From Chryseobacterium gallinarum (GTDB lineage: Bacteria; Bacteroidota; Bacteroidia; Flavobacteriales; Weeksellaceae): DNA of 64,000 bases. Below the pieces are notes generated by a model. It saw only the letters and a list, made by a program, of their open reading frames with translations, did not search any database and was not told where the DNA came from. The stretch lies in the NCBI RefSeq assembly GCF_001021975.1, contig NZ_CP009928.1:4282001-4346000 (forward strand). Direction: 5' to 3'. Both the position numbers and the translations under genes were made by a program. How positions within the stretch are numbered: the stretch's first letter is position 1; each line of letters starts with the position of its first letter. This document shows, in pieces, positions 1 through 8,358 of this stretch.

Positions 1-408
1 AATACTAATACGTGCCCTGCCCCCAGATATAACCCGGTTACACGCAGCATATTTGATAATCTTTGAAGCTTCGATCTGTTCCTCGGTAGCTTCTACCTCT
101 ACACCATTTTGAATAAAAGTTGTTTTGAAACGGTCTGAATCTTCTATCAGATCAAAACCGTACTGAAATCGTAAAGCTTCAGACCTGTATTTTCTAAGGT
201 TAAAAACCTTCTGATTAGCAATTAAATCCTGTATTTCCTGTAAATGAAGCTGAGCTGCTAACTGAAAATTTAAAATAGTCCAGGCCACAACTTCCAAAAA
301 TTGTCTCCATACTGAAGTTTTTGAATTGGTATCCATACCATTTAAGGCAGGATTAGCATTCTTTGCGGCTAGCATTTCCGCTAAAATTTCTGCAAAAGTC
401 TTATTCAT
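1..408 (-). CDS. Phage baseplate protein (gp47/J-position), partial
   Basis: A reading frame starts with ATG at 408 (MNKTFAEILAEM...) and stays open for 136 codons to the window edge, so its C-terminus is missing. The visible part is mostly helical with no motif I can name. It follows the gp25-like wedge and LysM genes in the direction of transcription, the place where Mu-like phages carry the J/gp47 baseplate protein. The identity is therefore positional inference only. Its start lies 1 bp from the end of the LysM-like gene, so they are probably translationally linked. Confidence 0.55.
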   Translation of the reverse strand, partial: MNKTFAEILAEMLAAKNANPALNGMDTNSKTSVWRQFLEVVAWTILNFQLAAQLHLQEIQDLIANQKVFNLRKYRSEALRFQYGFDLIEDSDRFKTTFIQNGVEVEATEEQIEASKIIKYAACNRVISGGRARISI

Positions 409-409
409 T

Positions 410-706
410 TTAACTTACTTTAAAGGAGTTTCCAATCTGCATCCATCCGATGCCTTTTTCCGGTGGAATTACCGATGGATCGGTTATGCCTGTGGCAGGC
501 TCTATGCGCTTTAACACATATTCATTGAGTACAAACTTATCCTCCTGTACCGTATCCGGGATCGTCAGAGCACTACCCGTGGTAAGATCATCTGTAATGG
601 TCAGGTTATTGGCTACAGCAATAGCAAATGTATTGTATACACTGCCTGTATGCTGTACAGCAATATCCAGCAATGACTGATTAGGAAGTACTATTATTCT
701 TTTCAC
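410..706 (-). CDS. LysM-like phage baseplate/tail protein
   Basis: A 98-residue protein whose first half has the LysM pattern: a hydrophobic strand with NQSLLDIA, then YNTFAIAVANNL and SALTIPD, as in the small tail/baseplate proteins (P2 gpX and Mu-type equivalents) that bind glycan or the hub. The second half is unassigned. It overlaps the upstream wedge gene by 4 bp (ATGA type) and sits in the baseplate operon, which supports a structural role at the tail tip. The LysM call is by pattern recognition and is moderately secure. Confidence 0.65.
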   Translation of the reverse strand: MKRIIVLPNQSLLDIAVQHTGSVYNTFAIAVANNLTITDDLTTGSALTIPDTVQEDKFVLNEYVLKRIEPATGITDPSVIPPEKGIGWMQIGNSFKVS

Positions 707-996
707 TCTTGATATATAGCATCTATATTAATTTCTAAATCCTCTGCCACTCTTAATGCCCTTATGGTCATTCCATCTCTGACAAATTGCTGTCTTATCT
801 CCCGTGCCAGATCATCCACATTCGGGCTCTCCAGATACCTTCTTGAACCAACCCCAACGGTGGGAGCGGACTTGAACTGTCCTTTATCTGCCAAGAGGAG
901 TATCTTTTGATGCTGATAAGTGCTTTCACCTATAGCAAAATCTCCGTTCTTAATAATAATATTAAAGCTATCGTCTAAAAGGATGTCATTTGGCAT
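703..996 (-). CDS. gp25/GpW-like baseplate wedge protein
   Basis: A 97-residue protein at the gp25/Mu gp46 position, directly after the gpV-like spike region. It contains a stretch where a queried strand (GESTYQHQKILLLADKGQFK) precedes a glycine-rich turn and R-YLESPN, followed by helix EIRQQFVRDGM and a terminal strand, consistent with the small alpha/beta fold of gp25-like wedges. Such proteins connect the sheath to the baseplate. The assignment rests on size, order and overall pattern, not on a diagnostic motif. Confidence 0.55.
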   Translation of the reverse strand: MPNDILLDDSFNIIIKNGDFAIGESTYQHQKILLLADKGQFKSAPTVGVGSRRYLESPNVDDLAREIRQQFVRDGMTIRALRVAEDLEINIDAIYQE

Positions 997-997
997 T

Positions 998-1222
998 CTA
1001 TGTTATATTTCCGGTTCCTGTGCCTGTTTGAGCTGTAGCTGTTCCTGTTGTGGCTACGGTAACTTTTACCTCACCACTTCGTACGAATTTATCTATTGCA
1101 TCCGCAAGCTTATTAGCTATTCTCTGCCGGGATTCTTCCGGCTTCTCGGTTGCAGAAGCTTCCGAAGTGAATATCTCCAAAAGATCATTGAGTAATATTG
1201 GTTTTCCTGTATTTAAACTCAT
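998..1222 (-). CDS. Small phage protein of unknown function
   Basis: A 74-residue protein with a helical, charged N-terminal half and a low-complexity tail of repeated TGTATAQTGTGTG. It overlaps the stop of the upstream gpV-like gene by 4 bp and is separated by 1 bp from the downstream wedge gene, so it is part of the baseplate operon. I do not recognise a family. A Gly/Thr-rich C-terminus is common in small virion or phage-assembly proteins, but no function can be given. Confidence 0.7.
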   Translation of the reverse strand: MSLNTGKPILLNDLLEIFTSEASATEKPEESRQRIANKLADAIDKFVRSGEVKVTVATTGTATAQTGTGTGNIT

Positions 1223-1707
1223 TTTAAAAGCTTTTTAAAATCATCTTTTATATCTAAAAATTCATCCTGTAGAATCAATTGAATAGTTACCCCCATATTG
1301 GTCTGATATCCTCTCTCTATCACGGTAAAAAGCCGCTGTAAAAGGTTAAGCATGTTCTGATTATTTGCTTCCATACAGATTTTGTCCGTTAGTTCCAGTT
1401 TGGTATCTCCAACTACCCAGAGAAACTTATCCACCTGATCAGTGGCTACCACCATCCAGTCGTCATCATCTTCAACCCTAACAGCCAGTACATAGGTTCC
1501 GATTTTGGGAATCTGAAGGAAGCTTTTGTTATCAGAAATCACAGGCTTTAACCGGACATCTAAAAACTCCTGGTCATCTTCATCAATCAGAATACAGGTA
1601 GCCTGACTTTCGTTAACAGACTTTACCCTGGCTATATTGCTGACGGCAGGAGCAAGGCTTTTAGCCAAACTTTCAAACCCTGCCCGTAACTGTTCCGGTG
1701 TTGCCAT
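1219..1707 (-). CDS. gpV-like baseplate assembly/spike protein
   Basis: A 162-residue protein with a central OB-like segment (residues about 25-105: VSNIARVKSVNESQATCILI, then repeated short strands ending FLWVVGDTKLEL), followed by a helical C-terminus. Position immediately after the gpD-like hub and before gp25 matches P2 gpV/Mu gp45, the membrane-piercing spike or its assembly factor. It overlaps the 3' end of the gpD-like gene by 35 bp. No long beta-helix spike domain is visible, so this is the shorter form of the family. Confidence 0.6.
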   Translation of the reverse strand: MATPEQLRAGFESLAKSLAPAVSNIARVKSVNESQATCILIDEDDQEFLDVRLKPVISDNKSFLQIPKIGTYVLAVRVEDDDDWMVVATDQVDKFLWVVGDTKLELTDKICMEANNQNMLNLLQRLFTVIERGYQTNMGVTIQLILQDEFLDIKDDFKKLLK

Positions 1708-2779
1708 CCCAAATAAATCCTAATTGAACTGTTTGTCTACCTCCTCCCATTCCAAATTCGCCCGATACCGACTCAACAAAATAATCTCCTGTTTTTTCCG
1801 GATACATTCCACCATCGATCTCTAATACCATTCCTTTATTAATATAAGGCACCAGGAAAAGCTGAATATTTCCTTCATAGCCTTTGTAATTTTCTTTTAT
1901 TTGAAGCCTGTTTACTATCTCTTTTACATATTGGGAAGGTATACCCGCTTTTATTTTTACTTCTTTTTCGTCATCATATTTTTTCATAACCCGGTTAAGT
2001 GCCTTTTCTTGACGCTCTTTTTCTTTACGTTTTCGATCAGCTTCTTTTTGAATTTCTGTTTTTTTTAGGGTACTCTTAGTTTTGGTCACTTCACCTTTCT
2101 GGTCTTTTTCCCGGACTACTATTTTTACGTTTTTATCTACTTTCCTTTTTTGAAAATCATCATCTTTTACTGTATTCCATCCAATTTTTATTTTTGCACG
2201 CTTTTGAACTTTTCCGAAAAGTGTTCCTACATACAATTCACTGAAATTAAAATAAACAGCGAGCTGACATTCTTTCTTCAGATATTCCAATACCTGGATT
2301 CCGGTAGCATTTTTAAACCTTACATTTTTAAGTGGAATATCCGGCATTTCTGGAGAAAGCTTGATATCGGTTCCTGCTGTCACATCCTGTAGTAGCTGTC
2401 TGACTGTAACAGAGGCATACGTTTTATTAAAAATAATATCATAGAGCTGATAACCATAGCCTTCACACTCAAGCTCCACCGGAATTCCGAGCTTAACATT
2501 TCGGACAAAACCTTCAAACCTTTTTTCGTTTTTTTTATTATACCCCAAAAGAACACTTACTTTATCTCCTTCTTTGAATTGATATACCAGTTTTTTATCT
2601 TCAGGAAGGTTTAAATCTTTGGTTTCATCATTACTTTCATTTATCATGTGAATGATTCTTGGTAATGTAATATTACAAGTATCAATAAAGTTTCCTACAT
2701 CTGTCTTCCAAGACACTTTATTGGGTTTGATATTATTGTAATCTCCTATGCTGATCTTGCTGGTTAAGTAAAATGCCAT
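1673..2779 (-). CDS. Late control gpD-like baseplate hub protein
   Basis: A 368-residue protein resembling P2 gpD/Mu gp44 (phage late control D). The N-terminus describes a field of short strands with KVSVLLGYNKKNEKRFEGFV, typical of the hub fold's first barrel, then a Lys/Glu-rich central insertion (residues about 215-270, predicted helical/coiled), and a C-terminal part with a GMVLEIDGGMYPEKTGDYFV strand pair typical of the family. It forms the central hub below the tail tube. Start ATG at 2779 overlaps the upstream DUF6046 stop by 1 bp. Confidence 0.75.
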   Translation of the reverse strand: MAFYLTSKISIGDYNNIKPNKVSWKTDVGNFIDTCNITLPRIIHMINESNDETKDLNLPEDKKLVYQFKEGDKVSVLLGYNKKNEKRFEGFVRNVKLGIPVELECEGYGYQLYDIIFNKTYASVTVRQLLQDVTAGTDIKLSPEMPDIPLKNVRFKNATGIQVLEYLKKECQLAVYFNFSELYVGTLFGKVQKRAKIKIGWNTVKDDDFQKRKVDKNVKIVVREKDQKGEVTKTKSTLKKTEIQKEADRKRKEKERQEKALNRVMKKYDDEKEVKIKAGIPSQYVKEIVNRLQIKENYKGYEGNIQLFLVPYINKGMVLEIDGGMYPEKTGDYFVESVSGEFGMGGGRQTVQLGFIWDGNTGTVTGRV

Positions 2780-3420
2780 TACAAAAATTCTAAATCGGTT
2801 ATAAAATCACTTTTACAAGTCAATTGAAAGGGTCTAATCCAATGATTTTGTCCCTGAACTTCGGGAAATTCTAATTCAGAAATGACAATCCTGCAATCTC
2901 TTGGGAGAAATAATTCTGCATAACCTCCCTGAAGAGTTTTTACAAAAGTACTTTCCTTTAATGCTACTAAATCAAGAATCTGTTGTTCAGGAACAGTTCT
3001 GTTTTTCCCTATCAGGAAGCCCCGGATTGTAAATTTATAATCTTCAATATTGATTATTTCCGTTACCGTTCCTTTTCGCTCAACTACCGGAGTATTAACA
3101 ATTGTACTCATAAGATTAACCGAAACAGTACAGATGTCAATCGGTAATTCGATAGGCTCAATTTTACCACCTACCAATTTAGATCCGGTAAGCTTTATAG
3201 GAAACCATATATCCTGACCATATGCCCCCACCTTATTAAAAGATTGGCCAAACCTGGAACCATAATGTATCGTCCCCTTTGGTCTTTCATTCTGTGGAAT
3301 TCCTGAAAAACTTACATCAATGTTTAAAGGTTTAGATTCCGGCACATGATACGAATGCCTTCCAAATACTTCACCATAAAGTTTATATATATTAATTACG
3401 TTAGCTGTTGTTGGGGTCAT
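2779..3420 (-). CDS. DUF6046-like phage tail protein
   Basis: A 213-residue, beta-rich protein between the tape measure and the gpD hub, the position of the Mu gp43 / DNA-circulation-type protein. In Bacteroidota Mu-like phages this place is held by DUF6046 proteins; the segment with FTIRGFLIGKNRTVPEQQI followed by a C-terminal NHWIRPFQLTCKSD supports that. It probably joins tube tip and hub. The precise role is inferred from order. The start lies 2 bp after the tape-measure stop. Confidence 0.65.
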   Translation of the reverse strand: MTPTTANVINIYKLYGEVFGRHSYHVPESKPLNIDVSFSGIPQNERPKGTIHYGSRFGQSFNKVGAYGQDIWFPIKLTGSKLVGGKIEPIELPIDICTVSVNLMSTIVNTPVVERKGTVTEIINIEDYKFTIRGFLIGKNRTVPEQQILDLVALKESTFVKTLQGGYAELFLPRDCRIVISELEFPEVQGQNHWIRPFQLTCKSDFITDLEFL

Positions 3421-3421
3421 T

Positions 3422-5176
3422 TTACATATTTTTTGCTCCGTTGTACAATACTCTACCCATTAATTCCATAAGGATTCTCTCAATATCCTGCTCACTTTCT
3501 TTCATATTCATGGTGGTAAATTGGATATTATCAAAGAATTTTCCGAGGTTTATGGTAATATACTTTGTTCCACCTCCGGCGATCGTATCTCCGGTTTCTT
3601 TGGATTTCTTTTTATTTTTCTCTTTTTTGTCTTCACCAGCTCCGGCATTTTTAAATCGAGTAAGGTCTGAGAAGTAAGCCGTACTTTTAGGGTCAGTAGG
3701 TTTGTCCGTCTTGGTGGTTTTATCGACTTCAACCTTTAAAGTACTATCTGAAAGGCCCAGTATATCTTTAATCATCTTATAGGCCCCCTCCAGGTTATCC
3801 AGAAAAGGACGGAGAATATTATCCCAAACCCAACCAATTTTTTCACCAATCCAGCCGACAACCTCTAGAATACTGATCAGGACAAACTGCATTCCTTTAA
3901 AAATATCCCGTATCAGCTCACTTTTTGAAACCCAGTCAACGATTCCCGATATAATCTTCCATATCGTAGATAAAAGTCCTTTTACAACCCTCCAAAGTAC
4001 CTCGTAATACTCCATAAGGACAGCAACGTAATTCCCCCACATGCTGGTGCCATTTCCTAAGTTCAGAACATAATCAATAGCCTTTCCGAGCCCATTAGAT
4101 AACATATCAATATAAGGCTGTGCTTTTGCAAGCATTGGCTGAACCATTTCTGACATCGTGATTGCTACATCGAGAACCCTTACTATAATGGGACTGAAAG
4201 AATCCCCGATATCGGTAAGAGCATTGGTTGCTCTGTCTTTTACAGACTCCCATTTCCCGGACATCGTTTTATTCATTTTCTCCAAGGCCCCTTCATATAG
4301 ACCGCCTTCCATTCTGGCCATAGCCAGTGATTTTGCTAGGAGATCGTAAGAAACCTCCATTTTCTTTACATCTTCTACGCTCTTGCCTGTAGCTTTAGAA
4401 AGTAATCCGTAGATATTGATCCCGGCATATCCGAACTGTTTGATATCCGCTGCGGAAGCGACACCTAGCGATTTAATCTGCTGCATATTGATCGCCATCC
4501 GCTGAAGTTCATCATTTCCTCCTCCTGTGGCCGATATCGCATTAGCAAGGTTCATAATATCTTCTCTGGCTGCTGCTGCATTACCGTCTACACTTACCAG
4601 AGCCCTGTTTGCTTTGAGAAGGGTTCCTGTATCATAAGAAGAGATCTCTGCATCATGCCGGATATTCTGATAAGCAGCCTGGGCCCCTGCATCTCCTAAA
4701 AACGTGGAAAGCCCTACGACATCTTTCTCCTTTTGCATAGAGCCTGAAATTGCCGCTCCTATACCATCTTTTACTGCTCCCAGAAAAGCTGACGCAATGT
4801 TCATCCCTATATTACCGAGCATGGAGCCTATCGCCATACCTCCGATACTGAAACCTCCACCTCCGGAACCGGAAGAGCTGCTACCTCCTCCGATGTTTCC
4901 GGTGTGCCTTCCTGCTTGTCTCTGTAAAGAAGCCAGCTCACGTCTGGCGGCTGCAATCTGGCTTGTTATGGTAGAATTTTTAATGGTATTTTCTACCTCC
5001 CGGATTCTTCTTTGCAGCTCGTTGTAGCTCATTCCCAGTGTTCGGTTACGCTGAGTCATCCGGTCAGCATGTTGAGCCATTCTGTTAAATGCAGACTGAG
5101 AGGTGGAGCTCAATTTATTTAAGCCCCCACTCATCAAATCTTTCATTCTTACAACAAACTCAACAATATTACTCAC
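3422..5176 (-). CDS. Phage tail tape measure protein
   Basis: A 584-residue protein with the usual tape-measure layout: an N-terminal coiled coil (about 1-90), a Gly/Ser-rich linker with SSSSGSGGGG (about 97-108), a small hydrophobic stretch, a long helical body that includes KQFGYAGINIYGLLSKATGK (about 245-265, typical of lambda-type TMP_N domains), and several hydrophobic segments around 390-470 that could insert in the host membrane. It sets tail length and occupies the tube lumen. It lies directly after the tail chaperone frames, as in nearly all tailed phages. Confidence 0.9.
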   Translation of the reverse strand: MSNIVEFVVRMKDLMSGGLNKLSSTSQSAFNRMAQHADRMTQRNRTLGMSYNELQRRIREVENTIKNSTITSQIAAARRELASLQRQAGRHTGNIGGGSSSSGSGGGGFSIGGMAIGSMLGNIGMNIASAFLGAVKDGIGAAISGSMQKEKDVVGLSTFLGDAGAQAAYQNIRHDAEISSYDTGTLLKANRALVSVDGNAAAAREDIMNLANAISATGGGNDELQRMAINMQQIKSLGVASAADIKQFGYAGINIYGLLSKATGKSVEDVKKMEVSYDLLAKSLAMARMEGGLYEGALEKMNKTMSGKWESVKDRATNALTDIGDSFSPIIVRVLDVAITMSEMVQPMLAKAQPYIDMLSNGLGKAIDYVLNLGNGTSMWGNYVAVLMEYYEVLWRVVKGLLSTIWKIISGIVDWVSKSELIRDIFKGMQFVLISILEVVGWIGEKIGWVWDNILRPFLDNLEGAYKMIKDILGLSDSTLKVEVDKTTKTDKPTDPKSTAYFSDLTRFKNAGAGEDKKEKNKKKSKETGDTIAGGGTKYITINLGKFFDNIQFTTMNMKESEQDIERILMELMGRVLYNGAKNM

Positions 5177-5181
5177 GATAT

Positions 5182-5364
5182 CTACATTTTATTTTCATGC
5201 TGCTGTTTCCAGATTTCCAAGGCTATCCCGGTGCGGTAAAAGAACTTCTCATCTCCCCATTTTTCTAAGGCATCCGCACCAAACTGCATGGAACCGAAAA
5301 CAATCAGATATTCAATCCCAGAATCTCTTTTTTCAAAGTCCTGTTTTCCTTTTTCGTTAAGCAC
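5182..5364 (-). CDS. Tail assembly chaperone, downstream (T) frame
   Basis: A 60-codon frame (GTG at 5364) overlapping the end of the upstream chaperone gene by 8 bp in the +1 (equivalently -2) frame, and 5 bp before the tape measure. This is the G/G-T arrangement of tail chaperones, where the second frame is expressed as a C-terminal extension by ribosomal frameshifting. The GTG has no convincing initiation context, so a frameshift fusion is more likely than a free protein. The sequence includes FGSMQFGADALEKW and ends HENKM. Confidence 0.65.
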   Translation of the reverse strand: MLNEKGKQDFEKRDSGIEYLIVFGSMQFGADALEKWGDEKFFYRTGIALEIWKQQHENKM

Positions 5365-5794
5365 GAAAAAACTCGCCTTTCTTGCTTTCTAAGATGTTAT
5401 TCATCTGAAGGAATACAGCAATAAACAGGTCTTCATCCTCGATTAACTGATAATCTCCATCAAGCCATAACTGTTCGATAATCATGGCAACGGCTTTAGA
5501 CATTCCATTCATTCCGATAGCAGTCAGATAATCTCCTAAGTCTTCAGCCAATGGTGGACGTAGTACGGCCAGAAAATCATCTACTTTAAGGTAAATAAGA
5601 TCACGATTTCCGTATTCAACCTTCCATTGGTTCAATTGAGCCTCTGTAAACCTTTCAATAAAAGGAGTTTTGTCTTTTACCTCATTCTTTTTAGAATTGG
5701 CTTCTTTTTCTGCCTCTTTGGATTTTCTTTTAGCAAAAATGGACTGTAGTTTTTCGTTGGTATCATTTGATACTGTATTAATCGATTGTTTCAT
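5357..5794 (-). CDS. Tail assembly chaperone, upstream (G) frame
   Basis: A 145-residue protein between tube and tape measure. The first 50 residues are Lys/Glu-rich and probably disordered; the rest is helical and hydrophobic/acidic (FLAVLRPPLAEDLGDYLTAI, then IEDEDLFIAVFLQMNN). Size, position and the overlapping short downstream frame identify it as the G-type tail assembly chaperone that recruits tube subunits to the tape measure. It ends four codons after a T6C slippery run. Confidence 0.75.
   Translation of the reverse strand: MKQSINTVSNDTNEKLQSIFAKRKSKEAEKEANSKKNEVKDKTPFIERFTEAQLNQWKVEYGNRDLIYLKVDDFLAVLRPPLAEDLGDYLTAIGMNGMSKAVAMIIEQLWLDGDYQLIEDEDLFIAVFLQMNNILESKKGEFFRA
5364..5371 (-). 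promoter_or_regulatory. Candidate frameshift site in tail chaperone pair
   Basis: On the minus strand the zero frame reads GAG TTT TTT CGT GCT TAA. The T6C run would let Phe-tRNA on the second TTT re-pair in the +1 frame as TTC, or in the -2 frame as TTT, both of which enter the downstream chaperone frame. TTT CGT is the same pair used for +1 shifting in influenza PA-X, and Mu uses a -2 shift at this place in its own chaperone genes. Direction cannot be decided from sequence. Confidence 0.5.
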
Positions 5795-5813
5795 AGTTGT
5801 ATTTATTAAAGTA

Positions 5814-6251
5814 TTAATGTAATTGTTGCCTGCTCATGGCGATATACGGAAGGGTTATTTCCCTGTTTTTAGCTCCCTGATCCATAGAAACTCCATCCTC
5901 TAAAAACTGGACCCCTGTAGAGATGTAACTCTTTATTTTATCGGTAATCCTACGTTTAAAGGAAATAGAAATAACTATCAGCTCGTGCGGAACTTCGGTA
6001 ATATCATCATATCCGGCATCCTGGGCAGCTTTGTTCATCGCATCTGCCTCAAATCCTAATATTTTGATATTTCCCTCATATTTAATATTCCCTTTTGTGA
6101 TATCAATGGGCTCCATACCTGCTCCGTAAAGGTGTTCAGCATCTACCGTCTTTTTACTCTCAAAGCCACGCAGACCTTTAATGACACGGTTTAGTATTTT
6201 TACTTCAAAATGCGCCCATGCACACTCTGAGGTAGTGATATTAATGTTCAT
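5814..6251 (-). CDS. Phage tail tube protein
   Basis: A 145-residue, beta-rich protein directly after the sheath gene and before the chaperones, the fixed position of the tail tube subunit. The opening (SECAWAHFEVKILNRVIKGLRGF) and a middle with GNIKYEGNIKILGFEADAM alternate strands and a helix as in gp19/Hcp-type tubes. It would form the inner tube of the contractile tail. Start ATG at 6251, 3 bp after the sheath stop. Confidence 0.75.
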   Translation of the reverse strand: MNINITTSECAWAHFEVKILNRVIKGLRGFESKKTVDAEHLYGAGMEPIDITKGNIKYEGNIKILGFEADAMNKAAQDAGYDDITEVPHELIVISISFKRRITDKIKSYISTGVQFLEDGVSMDQGAKNREITLPYIAMSRQQLH

Positions 6252-6254
6252 CTT

Positions 6255-7415
6255 TTAAATAGTTTTTGTTAGCCCGAGGTTTAAAATAATCCAGGTTAGA
6301 TATCCTAAAGGTTGGATTTTCACCTGCATTTCGAGTGTGTTGGTATTAATCAGATCCTGATCTGTTGGGACCAGTACATCTGCATCGCTGATCTGTCCGG
6401 CCATCTGTAAAAGGAGTTGAGATTTAATATTCTGCTCCAGATAAGCGGCATCTGCATCGTTGATCTTTCCTTCTTTGGTCATTCGCACTGAACTTTCCAA
6501 AAATGGGATAGATGATGACGTCGCTACTCTTTGAGCTTTGTCGATCAGTCTTCCGTATACCAGGATTCTAAAGTCATCATTCCCTGACATTTTATCAACA
6601 CTGAAAAAATATCCAGATATCCCTTCTCTAGTGTGGTAATGAATGTATCCGGCATCGGTGAAGTTATTCAGTTCTACAGGGTCAAATTCATCTACAGACT
6701 TACTTCCGATAAATGCACTGGTAATACTTAAAACTCCGTTAGTACCGTCTCCGAGCTTAATGTGGGCCGGATATTTAACTGCTCTTGCCAAGGCAACTGC
6801 TACAGATGCCGAATTGTCATTTTTTGTCCCTCCCAGTACGATACCTGCAAAAGTATTCTCTGCTGAAACAGGCTTAAAAATAGGGATTACCGTTTCATCT
6901 TTAATTCTCCCTTCGATCAGGAATCTTACCGGACGGTTAATAGATTGCTGGTACTGTCCCAATACTTTTGAAGTAACCAAGGCATTTTGTACATCTATAT
7001 CCAGAAATCCGGTTCCGGCATCATAAGAGTCAGCAGGTTTTCTGCATATCCCTACCAGATTCACCCGGCCTTTTGAAATGGTTAATAATTTTCTCACCCC
7101 GTTTGGATTCGTAGAAGTGCAGGCACTTTCCATAGTCATGGTATCCTCAGTTCCCAAAATCCATAGCTCCTGGCTTCCGCCAAGCTCATTATAGAACTCC
7201 AGAATATGCCTGTGTAAAAAAGGTTCATCTGTCAAAGTATATCCTTTGCTTTCTGCATCTGACAAAGAATAAACAGTCACTACCTTTCCGATATTGGCCG
7301 CCAGTGCGGCGGTTCCTACAATTCCTGCAACGCCGTCAGTTACCAGCACCTGACGCTGCAAGTTGCCATTTGTTACCTTGGTAATAACATTAGGCGTTCC
7401 AGTTCCTTGTGACAT
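6255..7415 (-). CDS. DUF2586-like tail sheath protein
   Basis: A 386-residue protein of the DUF2586 type that serves as contractile sheath subunit in Mu-like phages of Bacteroidota. Landmarks are an N-terminal GTPNVITKVTNGN, a segment with LLTISKGRVNLVGICRKP, and a C-terminal LEMQVKIQPLGYLTWIILNL ending like other sheath C-terminal domains. The sheath indicates a contractile (myophage) tail. It is shorter than Mu gpL (495 residues), as usual for DUF2586 proteins. Confidence 0.8.
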   Translation of the reverse strand: MSQGTGTPNVITKVTNGNLQRQVLVTDGVAGIVGTAALAANIGKVVTVYSLSDAESKGYTLTDEPFLHRHILEFYNELGGSQELWILGTEDTMTMESACTSTNPNGVRKLLTISKGRVNLVGICRKPADSYDAGTGFLDIDVQNALVTSKVLGQYQQSINRPVRFLIEGRIKDETVIPIFKPVSAENTFAGIVLGGTKNDNSASVAVALARAVKYPAHIKLGDGTNGVLSITSAFIGSKSVDEFDPVELNNFTDAGYIHYHTREGISGYFFSVDKMSGNDDFRILVYGRLIDKAQRVATSSSIPFLESSVRMTKEGKINDADAAYLEQNIKSQLLLQMAGQISDADVLVPTDQDLINTNTLEMQVKIQPLGYLTWIILNLGLTKTI

Positions 7416-7420
7416 AATGG

Positions 7421-7798
7421 TTATGGATTAAGAGTTGTTTTGAATTCTGTTAATGCTGCGATCAGTGTCTCAGCCTTTTGATCTGCTGTTTCAATACCGA
7501 AGAATTTAACCAGTGGTTTCATCAGGTTGTAATTCGCTGAGCTCAGCTCTAAGGATTCCAGTTCTTTAATTTTAGCTGTTCTTTCAGCTTCAGAACCTGA
7601 AATTAAATCATTTGACCTCCCCTCTTTTTCCAACACTTTTTTATTGTAAGACTCGATCGTCTGATCATCCAGCGTTCCAGCAAATCCCTGGGCCGCTCCG
7701 GCGGTATGGAATACACGGCCATCTGAGGTAATATAACACTCCTCATTCAGCGGATGACGCTTAAAATAATCGAGTGCTTTATCTATATATTTTTTCAT
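7421..7798 (-). CDS. Conserved-position phage protein, unknown
   Basis: A 125-residue protein between the lysis genes and the sheath. The first third contains RHPLNEECYITSDGRVFHT, and the rest is helical and charged, ending in a predicted helix pair (SANYNLMKPLVKFF, then ETLIAALTEFKTTL). I recognise no domain. Its small size and its place between capsid/lysis and tail genes would fit a head-tail or structural accessory protein, but that is only context. Confidence 0.7.
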   Translation of the reverse strand: MKKYIDKALDYFKRHPLNEECYITSDGRVFHTAGAAQGFAGTLDDQTIESYNKKVLEKEGRSNDLISGSEAERTAKIKELESLELSSANYNLMKPLVKFFGIETADQKAETLIAALTEFKTTLNP

Positions 7799-7821
7799 TT
7801 TAAATAATTTTTAAATATTCT

Positions 7822-8343
7822 TTAAATAATCCTTTTCCATCTGAGAATAACGGCGAGGAGTATAGCGGTAATAAGTCCTAAAAATATTCTCCCGAGCCAA
7901 ATCTGTACATTTTGAAACCAGGTAAGAGGTTTGTCTCTATATACTGGTTTATCGATGTAAACAGGAGTCTGCTTGGTATCTTTGATATAGGTTTCTTTCC
8001 ACTGTTTGAATAATTTCTGCGCTTGCTTAGTACATTCGACACTCAATTTATTTCCTTTTATAGAGGCTTTAGGAATATTAATAATTTTACCAGGTTGGGA
8101 CTTTGATTGAGTTTCCTGTATCTCCCTGAGTATGGGTTTACCGTTAATACAGTCGATATAGGCTTCATAGTAGGAACTGTCAGCCTCTATTTTATATACT
8201 GTATCCCGGATGGTCTTAGTAACCTCTCTTGTGTTTTCAATAACCATCGGGGCAGGTGGTTTCACTACTTTGCAGGAAACCACGGTCCCCAATGGAATAA
8301 TAAATAATAAAACACAAAATATGAAGAAGAAAGTACGTTTCAT
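7822..8343 (-). CDS. Lipoprotein with C-terminal TM, candidate unimolecular spanin
   Basis: A 173-residue protein with an N-terminal hydrophobic signal ending in lipobox VVSC (Cys24), a charged, mostly helical periplasmic middle (about 25-145, with TKTIRDTVYKIEADSSYYEA), and one transmembrane segment near the C-terminus (about 147-168) followed by RWKRII. Outer-membrane lipid anchor plus inner-membrane C-terminal anchor is the topology of u-spanins such as T1 gp11, which fuse the two membranes after the wall is cut. It lies 15 bp after the amidase endolysin stop, which supports a lysis role. No holin was found beside it. Confidence 0.6.
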   Translation of the reverse strand: MKRTFFFIFCVLLFIIPLGTVVSCKVVKPPAPMVIENTREVTKTIRDTVYKIEADSSYYEAYIDCINGKPILREIQETQSKSQPGKIINIPKASIKGNKLSVECTKQAQKLFKQWKETYIKDTKQTPVYIDKPVYRDKPLTWFQNVQIWLGRIFLGLITAILLAVILRWKRII

Positions 8344-8358
8344 TAGGTTTTAAAGGTT

